Positions 1 through 14,050 of a DNA stretch of 64,000 bases are shown piece after piece. Source of the DNA: Lumnitzera littorea (Eukaryota; Streptophyta; Magnoliopsida; Myrtales; Combretaceae); assembly GCA_024138015.1 (NCBI GenBank), contig JAMXBB010000010.1, positions 7,266,197 through 7,330,196 on the forward strand, given 5' to 3'. Made by a program: the position numbers and the translations under genes. Each line of letters begins with the position of its first letter. Positions within the stretch are counted from its first letter, which is position 1. A model generated the notes under the pieces. The model made no database searches. It saw only the letters and a list, made by a program, of their open reading frames with translations, and was not told where the DNA came from.

Positions 1-130
1 CGAAGTGTAGGATGTGTATTCGTACCTATTTATAGTTTATGAGATGTATTTACAATTACTATTTAATTAAATCAAGTTTGATGGAAATGGCTGCTTGTGA
101 TTTCATGATTGCATTTTTCTGACTGACTAG

Positions 131-1173
131 GTATCTAGTCGGCGTGGCGGCAGCTGCCGCAGCTCACTCTCTCGGGCAGCTCCTGATTGGCACGATAAGG
201 ATGCTAAGGAAATCATCAGTCATCTCCTCTAGAAATTATGCATGGCTTGTATTTGCTGCGGATCAGGTAAAGAAATCATATCCTTATCCTAATAATGGCT
301 TTTCCATTTGGAATTTGCATTCCCTAGAATGCATATTGTACAGAAACAAATAGCAACTAGCTTATCCAGCTTCTTGTGTTTTCTTCTCTTTTATTTATTG
401 CAAGTGGTATGTTGGATGCAAATTGATAGTTGAATCGATTGAGGAACATAGACAATATCGCGAGTTAAACTTATATCGGACCCCTATCTCTTTGGGTTAT
501 TTACGTAGCACAAGCTAAATTTAACCGATAGTAAACTTGAAGGTTTACGTGGCTAGAGATAGCTGACACACCTTCATCTTTAGTCCTTACTGGATTAAAT
601 GGCATCATACAAGCAAGCTTGGAACACATTAAGAAATCATAAGTGTAGGTAATTAGGCACATATTAAGAAATCTAATAAAATTTGAGTCAATATGCAAAG
701 CTTGTTTCTTGTAGGGTTGCTTGTCCAAACACGAATCGTTTACATCTTGATGGAGTGGATATCTGAATTTAAATTCCAAGAAGACATGATAATCAAGCAT
801 TAAAAGTTAATAAATGAACAAATAACTCCTAGATCGTCAACTTCAAATAATGCTGGCATGAAACAACACTCTCTTCCAAGCATTAGTGAAATCTATCTTA
901 GGATTACTAACACGTTTTTAAGGCCCTAAATCGTATTTAGCTTTCCTGCAGGTATTTGCATACGCGTTAGTGAGTGCGGGTTCAGCTGCATCCGGAGTCA
1001 CGAATCTGAACCGGACCGGCATCAGACACACAGCACTACCAAATTTCTGCAAGCCGCTTCGTACTTTCTGTGACCGTGTGACTGTTTCAATAGCCTTCAC
1101 TTTCTTCAGCTGCATATTACTAGCTACATCTGCCATTCTAGATGTGCTTTGGCTATCTAGGTACTCAAATTAA
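131..1173 (+). CDS. CASPL3A: CASP-like membrane protein, family 3A (last two exons; 5' part outside the window)
   Basis: Seen: exon 131-266 follows an AG acceptor (129-130) and ends at CAG before a GT donor (267). Intron 267-951 ends in a pyrimidine-rich TGCAG. Exon 952-1173 ends in TAA, and both exons are open in phase. The translation runs from a hydrophobic stretch (YLVGVAAAAAHSLGQLLIG, membrane segment 2), through a basic loop, into segment 3 (AWLVFAADQ / VFAYALVSAG). An extracellular loop with two Cys follows (TNLNRTGIRHTALPNFCKPL), then segment 4 (about VTVSIAFTFFSCILLATSA) and a short tail. Known: CASP and CASP-like proteins are four-span plasma-membrane proteins; CASPs scaffold the Casparian strip, and a conserved Asp lies in segment 3 (here in AADQ). 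The TNLNRTGIRHTALPNFC loop points to subgroup 3A. Inferred: segment 1 and the start codon lie left of the window, so bases 1-130 are intron. No disruption is visible; it is probably functional. Confidence 0.85.
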
Positions 1174-4100
1174 GTCTATTTAGAGATCTTACATGGAAAG
1201 TATCCGTTATCTTATGTATGTTGATCCTGTCAATGTGATCGATGTGGTAATTGAAGGATGCCGGTATCTTTGCACAACTAGCTAGGATTTTGTAAGAACA
1301 GTTTGGTGAATTAATCGTGTGATCCAAACCAGCATAGGTGAAACTTGTTTTTGCAACATTGGCGCATCGATCATGCTTGTCTAGTTTAAACTTTAGGAAT
1401 GAGAATTATGTGAGGTATTAAAGGATACTGTTTGCATATAATTTAGTCGGAAAGGACTCATCAACTTAATACCTCTACTTTGCATGATGCTGTATAAATC
1501 TCCTTTATGCTTAAATATAGGATCTAAGGTACTTCCTCTCTATTAATCAAGCATTTTCTGTTGTCTTCAAGATCATGTTAAGAAGATGCTTCATTTGTAT
1601 TATACCTTCCTTTTCCGAGGCATTTCTACACTTACAATTGGAATGTCATCCGATTCAACCACATTTTATTTTCTTATTTTCGCCCTTAATGGATTTAATT
1701 TGCTTGAGACCTTTTTATCTTTCCTCTCCCTCGCTCGAGCAACTTTATATACATCCTACTATTCGAAGAAAAGATTCATTAGTACTACTATTGAATTTTT
1801 CTTTAGGTTCGTTTTTGGGAAAATGTATATAATCCTGGGTTCTTCATTTCTACAAAAAATAAAATGCCTTATAACTAGCCCTTTATATTTCACTTTTTAC
1901 ACTTCCTATATCCATCAAGATTCTTTACCTATAAGGGCACAAAATCTTTTACTCTAAAAGGATATTCATCTTAACTACTATCTTCACGTTTAAAGACACA
2001 TTGTTTCTGCCGAGACATTCGATAAAATCAGAATGACCACTTAAACGTGTATTTACCATTAAGACCATGCTCTAGGACCTTATAGGTTTGGTCTCATGCA
2101 ACTTTGTTGAAAGTAACTCACCTTTTATCTGTTAATTTCCATCACTTAATCTTAAATTTTGTTTTCGGTAAAAAAAAAAAAAAGATGAATATTCCTTCCC
2201 AGAACTAGCTCGTGTAGTACTGAGAGATCTAAAAGGGTTTTTCCAGACTCATTTCTATCCCTAAAACCAAATCCTCCATTATGCATTTGTATACTAGTTC
2301 GCCTATCCACCTCAAGCTTAAACTTGAGTCGAAGTAGTACTAGGCAAGTTCTAATTAGATCAAATTAGATTAAATTAAGTTTGTTTTGACTTGATAATGT
2401 TAAAAAAAATAATTATGAATTCAATTAAAATAATAATAATATTTATATTTGATTTCAAACTTAGACTTGAGTTCGATTATGTTCGTAAACTTATCGATCT
2501 AAACATCATAAAGTTCGAGCTCAATTAAATAAGCTACTCGAGTTGTTTGAGCTTAAACTCTGACTCAACTATAATCAAGTCAAATTTGAGTAATTATTAA
2601 GCCAAACTCTAGTAATTTGTAAGTAAGCTCGTCTCATTTACACCTCTATATAAAAGTACATACCAAATGAACAAAAATAAAAAACATGCAATATTCAAAT
2701 ATTTAATACAGAAATACCATAAATTCATGGATCCAATATCCCAAACAATGAAAGTTAGTTCATGATTGCAATAAGTATATAAATTACAAGGGGAAATACA
2801 CAATTCATGAACAAAAATCAATAGAAGGTTTGCTAAAGAATTCTGATATCTCAGTCCTTACCACTTGCAATCGATGTGGATCCCGTTAATTATCGGCAAA
2901 AGATTAACGGAAGCAGAAAAAGAACTTGAAACAAAGGTCGGCAGCTGTGTACTTTTTTCCAGTCGAGTGCCCCGGCCCATCTCCTCATGAATGCCAGTTT
3001 TTGTTTGTTTGATTTCGTTGGAGAACGTTGGCTTCAATTCAATTAGACAGATCTCTTGTTGAACTTGGATCACTTCTTGGATTAGTCGTATGGCCTGGAA
3101 CGTGTGGCTTCGTAAGACATAATTTCGACGGTCTGAAATGTTATCGGACTTGAATTAATCCGTTTAGTGCAGTCCAATCACATCCGATCTGATTTGATCA
3201 TAACACCGATTTAATCTAATTTTTTAATCTTCCATTGAGCTTGATTCATTCTTTTGACCCTGATGCTCTTACTTGGTTAAATTAACAATTCAAACTAAAT
3301 CTGATAACATTGATATAATCAACTACCTGTAAGTGAAATGTGGATTTTGAACATGCATGGCATGATAGAAGGCCGATTCCCTTTTATATATATATGGCCA
3401 ATTATATATATTTAATTTTCATATCCTGGCCGTTTGTCGCCTGCATGGAGATGAAGCTCCGGACGTGCGTGGTGATGGGCTTTGCGTGAACTGGAGCCTG
3501 TAATTGGAATGGGTTGAATTGATCATTAGGCATGGATGGGCTGACTTCATAATGAAACAGTGGCCTAAATTATATGGACTGTGCATGTGGACAAACATGA
3601 AGCTGATTTGACTTCAACGTGGGTACTGTTGACTCCAATTGGATTCTTCAGATAATTCTTGCACTTAGTATGTACCTTTCATTTCCATATAATTTTCCTA
3701 TCAAACATATAAAAATAAACAGACAAGTATAATATAAAATCAGAATAAAAATATATCATTTTCTCAGTTATCACTTGGCTCGGTCCATTTTTCTTAATCT
3801 AGATTTATTATCGTTAGTTAATTTCTTAGTTTCACAAGTACCTTAATCCAAAGATTAATTTTAACTCAAAATCGCAATTAATTAAAATTTAGAGCATCTC
3901 GATTAGATAATTAATTTTAGCTCTCGATTTAATTCTTTCTTGATCCAAATTTCACTAGCCTTTAGTCATTTGAAAAATTGCTTTACAAAACCTCTAGTCA
4001 TGTTACTTAAGTTGTCTAACGTTTTAGAAAAAGTATCTACAAATCTAGAACTAACCATAAACTATTTTTATGTAATTCTAATTGCTCCATCTAGATGGTT
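1174..4100. other. Downstream intergenic DNA, no supported gene
   Basis: This holds the 3' flank of the CASP-like gene and then AT-rich sequence. Two overlapping open frames at 1575-1957 show no family motif or start context. A/T-rich sequence at 2340-2645 repeats gagct/ctcga-type words and ends in a segment (about 2626-2646) resembling one end of plant hAT-type non-autonomous elements; no matching opposite end was found. Blocks at 2840-3120 and 3425-3640 are less AT-rich, but I could not read a convincing exon in either. Confidence 0.5.
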
Positions 4101-4960
4101 GAATTAATCTTTTGAATTATGCATCATCACAAACTTAATCCTCTTGCTTGGTTGGCAAGACAACTCTGATCCCATTGGAACTTGTCATTGTCATATACTT
4201 ACCGTGTCACTTATGTTTAACCTAAGCAATGTAAGATATACATTATATTATAAAAGGAATTGGACCTATTTCAACTCAACACCAACCCCCTTCATATGGT
4301 TCAAATCATACTAAATGATAGGCTTTCTTGATAAGTTATTTCAAATATGGATTTCTAAGCTCATGCTAACCTTCTCAAAGCCTCAAACTGAACTCGAAAG
4401 CCCCATACCAACCTATTTAGGGCCTAGAGCTTAGCTAAAGTGATCTCATTAAATTCTAGGCTAAGCTATTAGTTTTATAGATAACCCCTCCCAAGCCTAG
4501 ACCAAGCATTCAATAACTCAGTTTACATCACTAGAAGGCATCGATTAAGTTCCCATCATCATCCTCATACGTTAGAGCTTGAGCCCTCAAGCCTACAATG
4601 TGCAAACCCAGCCCATAAGTTTAGAAAAAGACTAAGCGGGAGTAGCTTAGCTAAATAAGGAAAGTCTGTAGTTGGCATGCACCTAACTAAAGATCTTTTT
4701 CATAAGTTCCAAGGTCAAAGAGAGGATCTCAAAATCGTGATCCCATTTCCACAATTAGCTTGTCTGCCATGGCTATAAATACGTAGTAGCCATTATGGGT
4801 AAATGATCTTCATTATCTTACTCTTACGCTCTATATACTTTGTCAAATGCTTTTTAAATATTAATTCTGACTTAAATATCGAAATAGTCACATTGAAACT
4901 ATCTCCGACACTCTTTTAATTGCTTAACTTTGTTATTCTATGTATGTTGTTTCCAACCTT
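4100..4960 (+). repeat. Possible degenerate LTR (gypsy-type promoter region)
   Basis: A TATA box (TATAAATA, 4774-4781) sits in less AT-rich sequence. It is followed by TC-rich sequence and then by a ctgac...tcgaaatagtcac block (about 4868-4895). This order resembles the U3/R/U5 layout of several plant gypsy LTRs. No clean TG...CA ends, TSD or primer-binding site was found, so the limits are approximate and the call is weak. It could instead be an ordinary promoter-like stretch. Confidence 0.28.
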
Positions 4961-7900
4961 AATCATCCTCTTAAGGTTGACCATCAATAGGCTTGATAAT
5001 GATCAATAAAGGAGTCACATTCACCAATGGCAAAGTTTGACATTCTACATACAAATGCACATTGATATTAATCTTGAGGACCACATTAGTTCATAATAGG
5101 AAAGCGATTGAGGACACTTAATGTAGTAACCTCTCAATAAGGCGAGTCATATAGTCACCAGTTAAATTAGGCTTTTCCATGTGTATCTTTCTTAAACTCA
5201 AACCCTTTGTCAAAGAGTATGACCTAAGATAAAAATATGAGACAATCTTATGCTCATATCTCCTTTGAGCATTTAAGTGATTGTGGACCATTTTAAGATT
5301 AACATAATGTTGGAGATTGTTAAGTTAATGAATATAGCATGGAAAAAAATTACAATTTACCTTAAAATTTTATATTATAAAAATGGAATAAAAAATTCAT
5401 AAATTCCACAATACTCTATACCTTATATGTTCTATAATGTATAGACTCTAAGGTGGTTACTAGTTCTTATATGTTATAAGATACATTATAGTTTCAAAAT
5501 TTATGAATCTATATCTATAGAGTAGGACAAAGATAAAGTTTTATATTTTATACCCATCTAATACCTTGCTCACTCCTAATTGAAGGAATAAAATGAGACT
5601 TGAGTCTTTAGTTTAACACTACCAAAACACTTAACCATATAGTTTGCTTGGTACTCTTCCTTTTGTGTACTTTTTCACCATTTTCACCTCTACACTCTCC
5701 CAGTTCGTGTTTAGTATAAATTCACGATAGATGTTGACCAAAATTGTTTTGATTTAGGTTTAACCAATCTAGTTGTTTTCTACCCTAATGAAATTGAATG
5801 AGTTTTACTTTATAGATGTGGGGGCATTATTCACGTGGAATCCACAATTCAAACTCAAAATTTTATATTTTTCTTACTTGCAACGAGTCATAATATGTAC
5901 TCTCATGGTTCTGTACACATCTCATCTAAAGGACATGGGATATATTAACTTTTTCTTGGCTGCATTGCGACGTGACTACGTCCACCCATTTGCTAGGTAT
6001 ATTACTGTAGTTAACATTTTAAAACTTAGTTACATTCACATAACAAAAGATTATCCTTTCGTGCATCCATCTTAGTTCGTCCAATGTTAGTTCTTCCATT
6101 TAAAATTGCACAAAAATGTAATATATAGCATTTTATTTCCTATTATTTTCAATATTTTACAAACTTTTTATAGCGAATCTATGAGTCATATACTCAATCT
6201 CCATAAATGTAAATCTTTAAATTCAACGTTATATATTTTATTTTAAGTTTGATTTGAAGGACTATTTGTTGAGATCAAGCTCGAATCCAGCTCCATAAAT
6301 CCTTATGTGGACTTATTTATCTTAAAAAAAAAAAAGAACTTATCAACTTTCTTAATCAAATATAGTATTTAAACTCAACATGAATTGAGATTCAATTAAA
6401 GGTTTAAAATTAGGGCATAATTGATGTTGAAGCTAAATTATCTGCCGCAAATAGATAACTTTCGCAATTAATATTTGTTACAATATGGTTGTAGCATCTA
6501 AATGAGCAAATGCTTAAATATAAGCTCGGGTTTTAGATAGATCCCACTTCCAAGCTCATCGACCAGATTTTTATAAGTTGGAATGAAACATATACTTAAA
6601 TGAATTATGAATCTAAGTTCCAATAGGTTGTGAACATGTCAATTATGAATCAAACTTAATCCATTTACAATCTCAATCAAAATTTTAGAAAAAAATGAAG
6701 CCAGCAGGTTGGTCATGTCTTATCTACACTGACCTTACCGTATAAATGCAGTCGAGGGTCCCCCTTCCCCTTATGTTCGAGAGATTTGAAATCATAACAT
6801 CTAGATGCTAAATTTGGCAAGGGTTTGGAAGGGCCCTGGTTACCAACAAGACAATAACTCTGGTTCACTTTCTATGGAGAAGAAACTAAAAAAGAGGCAT
6901 GCAGTACCTAGTACTACTAGTAATCTTAGAATTCAACAAAAGATGCAACGAAAGTTTTATTGCAAAGGAAAAAGACCATTGACATGTATCTCGAGAAACT
7001 CGCGTGATGCCCTAAAAAAAACAAAAAAAAAATAATTTACACAATGCGAATTTAATTATAAACTTAGCTAAAACATATATGTACAAAAATGTAAACGTTG
7101 TTCTAATTACTGTTTAACAATGAGAATGAATCCATTCAATTTGCTTTCTTGTACACACCAATCAAATATTTTCGTACAGAAGAAGTCGGGAGGAATAACA
7201 TAACAAGTCATGTCAACACCAAAAGTGAAAATCAAGAAGTGAATCTACACCACAAATGAAAAGTGTTAAATGCAATGCAATCTTGCAGAACATTGGGAAT
7301 TGCTTCGGCTTTAGAACCCTAACGCTAGTGCTCCAACCCATCATTGCCAACAGGGTGTAGCCCGTGGCAGCTGTTTTCTGCAAAGGACCATTGGCTCATT
7401 ATTCACAGGTCAATCAGTCAAATACGGTCTTGACTGGGGTTGGGGGAATACTTCCCCATGGGTATTTCAATTACAATTTCATGAGCTTATCACTTCTGAC
7501 ACAATTCATATTGTCTAAAGCATTATTTATAGAAGTAATTCCATTAAAAAAATAAAAGAAGAAAATAGATGACATAAAAAAGTAAACTTAAATATATTTC
7601 GAGTATTATATCAATTGATATAATTATCTAATAAATTAATTTATTTGTGATCAGTCGTTGAGCTTATAAATCTTAAATATTGATCTAAACTTTTAAAAAT
7701 ATAAAATTACAATCTAAATAATAGTCCATCCGGTGACTAAAGTTTCATAAATACTAGAATTTATATATCTTTCTTTTGCTCATATTTAAATGATTATAAT
7801 TGGATCCATTAAATATTTATATAATGCTTCAAAATCTCTCAATTTAAGTTATGTTTAGATCCATTTTAAATATTTCATTTAAAACTTAGAATGAAATATA

Positions 7901-10900
7901 TCTATCTATATAAAGAGAGAGTATTTAAAGGAGTCTCCCTATAAGAATTGTTCATTTTATCTTTTACCACATGCTAGGAGTTGTCTAGTAATGTCTTTTA
8001 GATGTGCCAAACCGGAACCCATATACACGCAGAATTGATAATGAGGGGAACATTTATTCTCCTTTTAATTCTCATAAACGAATGGTTACATATTATACTT
8101 ATTAAGTATATCCTTTTATTTATAGGATTATTAGGTACAAATCGCGTATGTTGTTGACAAACTACCCATCAACCGGATATTTAACTCATCCATAACGCGT
8201 CTTACTCTTAATAGTTGGGTTTTGCTCTTTCTAACGTTGAATATGAAGGGGAAAGTAACTTAGTGGGGTTTATCCATCAGGGTATATGTGAATAATTAAA
8301 GCATTGGTTTAAGATACTTTAATTCGACTAACAGCATCCATTAAATTTGGATGTTAATTTGAAAGTCATATTTCGAACAGTTAAGTAAGGCTTTAATTGT
8401 GGTTTGCAAAAATTCCATATTTCTGATCGTGCACAAACGCGCTAATATGAGAACTCTTCTCCATTGGATCTTATTCTTTTTGAATGTCATTTCGTTGAAT
8501 GGTGGTTCATATTATAAGTCCTGCTTTTCAAATTACTGTTTACTATGAACCAATTCTCCGTTTGATAATTCTAAATTTCAGGATCACTTCGAGTTAACAC
8601 ATCATAAACAATTAATTGTCGATATCAACAAAACTTAATATTAGCTGTTTACATCGTTTGGGCTAAGCTGAAAGTTATTGTGGTGGTTTAAATTAACTTT
8701 TATTTCCTAATTTTGGGATAATCACAGCCCCCTAAATTATCGACTTAATGCAAATAAATATCTTAAATTTTAAAATATGATTCCATCTTCTTATGACATT
8801 TGAAAGTATGCATATAATCCCAAATCAAATGGTTGTTAGTACCTTGAAACCGTAGCTAAAAGAACCACATATAGTGACTGTGACTGTTTGGAGCATTAGC
8901 AATAATATTGTCTGCATATATGCATTTCCAAAAGTAATATGGGATGTGAAGGTATACCATGAGAGTTTAAAGAATTTATTTATACATTATTGATATTTCA
9001 CTGGATATAATTATGACCCACCCTTCATTTATGGTTTCAAAATCTTGCAAAAAAAAAAAAAAAAGTGTAATTGTCAAAAATAACTTTAATACAATTGACC
9101 TTCTTTTATATTATCCTACCCTTTGGGGGACGTCGAGACCCCATTGCGTCCTTGAATTGAAGATATTTTCAATTTAAACATATATATTATCAAAGCAATG
9201 TTAAATCTTTCATTAAATGCCCTATATAATTTTTCCAATTATACCAAAGTCCTCGAGAAACAATTCAGTGAGTAATACAATGTGTTACACGTATATTGTC
9301 TATAAATACTAATAAAGCATTAACATATATATCGTGTGCAAATTATACGTGATAATGAATTTCGAAACTACTCATACTATTAATATTTTATTAGTATTTA
9401 TACACCACGTGTACATAATACATGATATATAATACCTATTAAATCTTATTTCAATATCTAATGGTATGACAATTGGTTTGAATTCCTCTCTCACTATCAT
9501 GAGAAAATCTTATTTTACAAGGGGTGAAACTGATGATGGGATGATATAGAACTAGTCACCTAAGTCTTAAGAAATAGAATTCAATATTAAACATCTGCAT
9601 GATGTCAATAAAACCTCTTAGAACCAAATCCCAATTAGTTCCTTTTTCTTAAGCACACATTATTGATGGAAATAATGGAAACTACACTCCTATCAATTAA
9701 TTAGATAAGGATAGAATGTGACACTCTAGAACCCAAAAGCACCACAACTTATCACGTATCTCTAGTTTCTAATGATATGTTAAGACTCTAAAACTAATTG
9801 CAATCTCCATAATCACTTATAACAATTTCTTATTAAATATAAAACAACAATTCTCCAAGTGCATTAATCAAAGTGACCCACGGGTGAGTTACTTCAGCTA
9901 CAAATATGCTCCATAATTAGATCCTAATCTTTTACAACATCTAGAATCAATCGCTTCTCTTTCTCAATCCGATGATAGTAATTTATATACTTATTGTAAA
10001 CTTATCAAATTGACATGCAGCTGTAAAAATGAATGAATAAGCTAAAGCCCAATATAGATGTACAAACATACATGAATGCTAAGCCTAAAACATATACATA
10101 CATATAATGCAATTATAACAATATATAAATAAACAATAGTTTAATTATCTTTAATTTAGGTCAGCAAACAACATAAGAGTTCTTATGACTTAGCCACTAT
10201 GATCTTTATTCATATATATAGGTGGATATAATATAAGTTTTCATTTAAGTTTTTTATTTCCAAAGTCTACAATTGAGAAACCTATTATTCTAACTGCGTC
10301 TTCCTATATACAAGTTCATTAAAGAATCCTCACATATAATCAATAGTTACTCCTCTAAGGATCTGTAACTGCAGGTCTCTAAAGTGAGTGAGTTAAGCAC
10401 AATCAACAACCAAAATTAATTAGGTCGAATATAACTAATTCGATTTGCTTACTTAGTCATAACATGCACAAGCAATGACTAAGTATCACGTATCTAGGAT
10501 TGCTTCTCGATAATTAACTAAAAATCTACAATTTTAAGTTCAATGCCGATTTGCTCTAATCACTCATCAAAGGAGAAACTTGCTATTCAACACGAATTTA
10601 TTAGCTTGATAAAATAAATTTTATAGCATTATTAGTGTAATAATAATTTGTAAAGTTGACTTGAATAAAACAAGACAATCGGTCATCTATTGTTCTCACT
10701 CAAAATATACCCATTTGGTTCATGAAACTATTCCTAAGATTATTAGTATATTAAACCATTAAAACTTATTTCAATAAAAGCTATAGTAAATTAAGTAAAA
10801 TTCTTATTAAATCTAGTTAAAATCATTGAATACAATAGAGTAAGACAGCAAGTCACAGAAATCGAAAGTAAAAAATAGGAATCGATGTTCCCCTTCCACT

Positions 10901-13350
10901 TACCAAAACAATAGATTCTCTTCGTTATCTAATGGAAATTGGAATTTTAAGATGTAGGAAAAAAAATTCATAGATTATTGAATGTATAGGGTATACATAA
11001 TACATTATGGCAAATTCAGTTACTACCAAATATATAATAGCTAGAATCTTAGTAAAATAGTAATTTGTCATCAATTATCATATGACAAACCTTCTTTAAC
11101 AATAAAACACAAATATACAATAATACATTGTAAAAGATTATCAACAGAGTCGAACACTAAGCTAGAGTCAATGAGGAGGGGAAAAGAAAAATACTGAGTG
11201 AACTCACCTGATCGAAGTTCGAAACAAAGATTGGAAACAAGAGAATAAGTCCGCGGGAGTTCGATTGAAAAGCACAAAAGGAAGATGAAAGGATAATTAT
11301 AACAAAGTGTTAGCAAAGTACCAAAGTAAGGCAAAGGAAGTAAGGTGAAAATGGATAGAGTCGACTCAGTGAACTCACCAACGAAGGTCGGGGATTGAGT
11401 CTACACAATGAAATTGTCAAGTGACCCACTAGAAAATAAGAGATCGGAGACCGAAGAGAAGAAGCAGAGTCGAAGAACATCTGTACGTGAATAAGATTTA
11501 TAAAACGAGGAAATGCAATAGCCGAGCTTAATGGAAGCTTATTGAATGAAAATCCATGGTAGCAGAAGATATATTGAGAAATTTACAGCTTGATGGAGTT
11601 GCTACCAATGTTGAAGAAGAAGATTAGAATGGATTGTCAGACAATGGAATGCTATAGTTGCCGAAGAAGAAAAAAGAGAAGCAGCTCGTCAACAGCAATG
11701 GAGCTCGGAGTTTGGAGAAATATTCGATGTTGTCTTCGCCGAAGAAGTAATCCAAAAAAAGAATAGAATAGTCGCCAATGGTGAAAGAGAAACTAATAAA
11801 AGAAGTTGAGAAAAGAGTTGAGTTAGATCCGACAGGGTGTTAAGAAGAAGATTAATAAAAAAAAGTGGGGTGTGCTACTGATGGGTAGGTGGCGGTTACT
11901 AAAATAATGATAAGGGTTTCTTTCTGCATTTGCCAATGTAACAGTGTGAGTGTTCAATTTTTATTTTGATGGAACCGGAGGCTAAGTGATGAAGGGAGGA
12001 TTTCATTGGCGGCTTATGTGAACAGGGGGAGGGAATGTTCAAGAGTGTGGGTTTGTATGAGAAATTGGTGTCCAAATGGTTGCTGGTGAGGGTACGAGAG
12101 AGGGTGAGCCCTCGTTTGGGTTCGGTGTTCTATGGTCCAAGAAATTTGGAGTCATAGATGATAAGAAAAAGTACATGAAAAGAAGGGAAAAGACTTAAAA
12201 GAGAGAGAATAATTATAGATAAAATAAATAGTCTTTTGGTAATTATTAAGATATTTTATTAAATTATAATCAAACTTCCTTCTTCTATTCAACAATTATA
12301 AAAGTAATTAACTATAGATTAAGTCAATCGTATATCAAATGGTTGATATACAATTTATCTCTATGCATTTAGAAAATATACGGGGAATTAATTTATTCGA
12401 AATGTTTTTAAGAAACTTGATCTAAATATTTACTTTATATGATAGATTTTATAAGCTCGAAGTTATATTAAAACTTATAAGCTGAAAATTTTTTTTACTA
12501 ACCCTTAACGTTTAATATTTGGATTCTTAAATGAAGCTTCTTATCTTAATTATCTAATTCACTTTTATTATTTGATTACTCTTACTTTTGACTGAAGTGT
12601 TTCATAGATCTTCTAAACTTTTTACTTCTTTATATAATATTAAAAACTATACAAATAAACTCCACACTCTCATTAAAGCCCCAAAAGTTATATGAATGAA
12701 GTGGTGGTTCAAAATCTATATATACATTTTCAAAAGTTAGATAAAGATGAAATCACACTTTAAAAGTTTAACAATTACTAAAACAAATAAAACGTCTGTA
12801 AATTACAAAAAGAACCTAGATAAGAAAAAAATAACCATGGTGGCTCTTACTCAAAAAATGAGATGTGGCTATAGATCTTGAAATTCATATTAAATTGACT
12901 TTTTACAGTACTTCTTACATAACAAATGGCAAAGTTGGTGGTTGAGTTAGAGAGTTGCCAAAATGTGAGCGTTGACCCTTAATTTTGTTAGTTAGTGGAA
13001 TAATGCAAAGAATGTGAGAGGTGGGGTAACGGAAAGAGAGATTGTTAGCCTAGACACAGAACTTAGAGGCTTAGGTACCCTTTTTATAGTAATTATGTAT
13101 TACAATTTAAGGGAGGAGAAGTAACCTATTCCATTTTAATGAAAGAGTATTGAATATAATACTCAATCTTCAAGTCTCACACGACTATATATGTAATTAA
13201 TGAAGTGAATTTAGTTTAATTATTTAAGAATTCTCACGGGTATCCCATTCACATATAGATTGACAGTTTATATGCTATTTTCATTATAATTAATTATTTA
13301 ATGTAGACTTTATTCTTAATTTCTATACCTAACATCATATAGGGAGCATT
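4961..13350. other. Long non-coding stretch, nothing recognised
   Basis: AT-rich intergenic DNA with A-runs (for example 6326-6336 and 9047-9064). I found no exon-intron structure, RNA gene or intact transposon. Short open frames at 5773-6075, 6805-7035, 7364-7555 and 11071-11334 lack family motifs. From about 11150 to 12200 the plus strand is purine-rich and less AT-rich, with repeated gaagaag/gaaga words; on the minus strand this reads as TC-rich, leader-like sequence that could be retrotransposon 5' untranslated DNA, but no LTR was delimited. Confidence 0.4.
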
Positions 13351-13559
13351 TGGCTTGAAACATTTTGAGATACTAGATAAAATAAAATTAATGGTATAAT
13401 TTTTTATTATAAAATAAGTTTAATATTGAACTAAATTTTCTTTATAGTATTAGACAAACCTGAAGATTTTTTATCACTTTTATCTAGTGATGCAAAAATA
13501 ATGAGACAAGATAACATAAAATCTTTTTGATGAAAATTTCAAACTAACACTTCTTTTCA

Positions 13560-14050
13560 GTCACAACCTCACAACACCTCACTACTATTAATCTATCACC
13601 ACTATTATCACCTTAACATCACCGCCAATTACCATCATTATCTTAACCTTACTACCACAATTAATGCCATTATTGTTACTCCTACCATTGTCATCACTAT
13701 TATCGCCACCATCACCACTCATACAATACTAGCATCAAGTTATTTTCACCATCACTACATTATTATCATGATGACACTACCACTCCTCGTGCCATTGCTA
13801 ATATATATTTTTCTCTACTATTATCACCATCTTAAAAACCTCATAGACCCCTTATTTTCACCATTACTGTCATTATCATTATTTTCACAATAACTTTTGT
13901 CATCACTATTGCTAATGCAATCACTACAACGACTATATTACTAATACCACTGTTGTATTACATCAGCATCATCATCAACTCTAATGCCCTTGTGTGGAAA
14001 CCTCTCTTTTTATCACCATTATTACCACATTAGTGCCATGCAATTGATAA
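13560..14050. repeat. Degenerate ACC/ATC/ATT trinucleotide-like low-complexity block
   Basis: About 490 bp is built mainly from cac, acc, atc, att and cat words (for example tcaccactattatcacc), strongly C-rich on one strand with almost no runs of G. It looks like an old, mutated trinucleotide or minisatellite expansion. Stops interrupt the frames, so I do not call it coding. Confidence 0.6.

Noticed and set aside
144..353. A self-contained small ORF beginning at GTG 144
   Set aside because: It is exon 2 of the CASP-like gene read through its splice donor; the real exon ends at 266.
1575..1957. Two overlapping plus-strand open frames of 85 and 123 codons
   Set aside because: No family motif, AT-driven amino acid composition, and overlap in different frames: chance openings.
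6805..7035. Lys-rich 76-codon ORF after a promoter-like stretch
   Set aside because: Low-complexity, no start-context or homology signal; the Lys-rich end is an A-run.
8130..8400. Words resembling copia RNase H (QGICE-like) at 8.2 kb
   Set aside because: The neighbouring conserved motifs are absent in all frames; similarity is too short.
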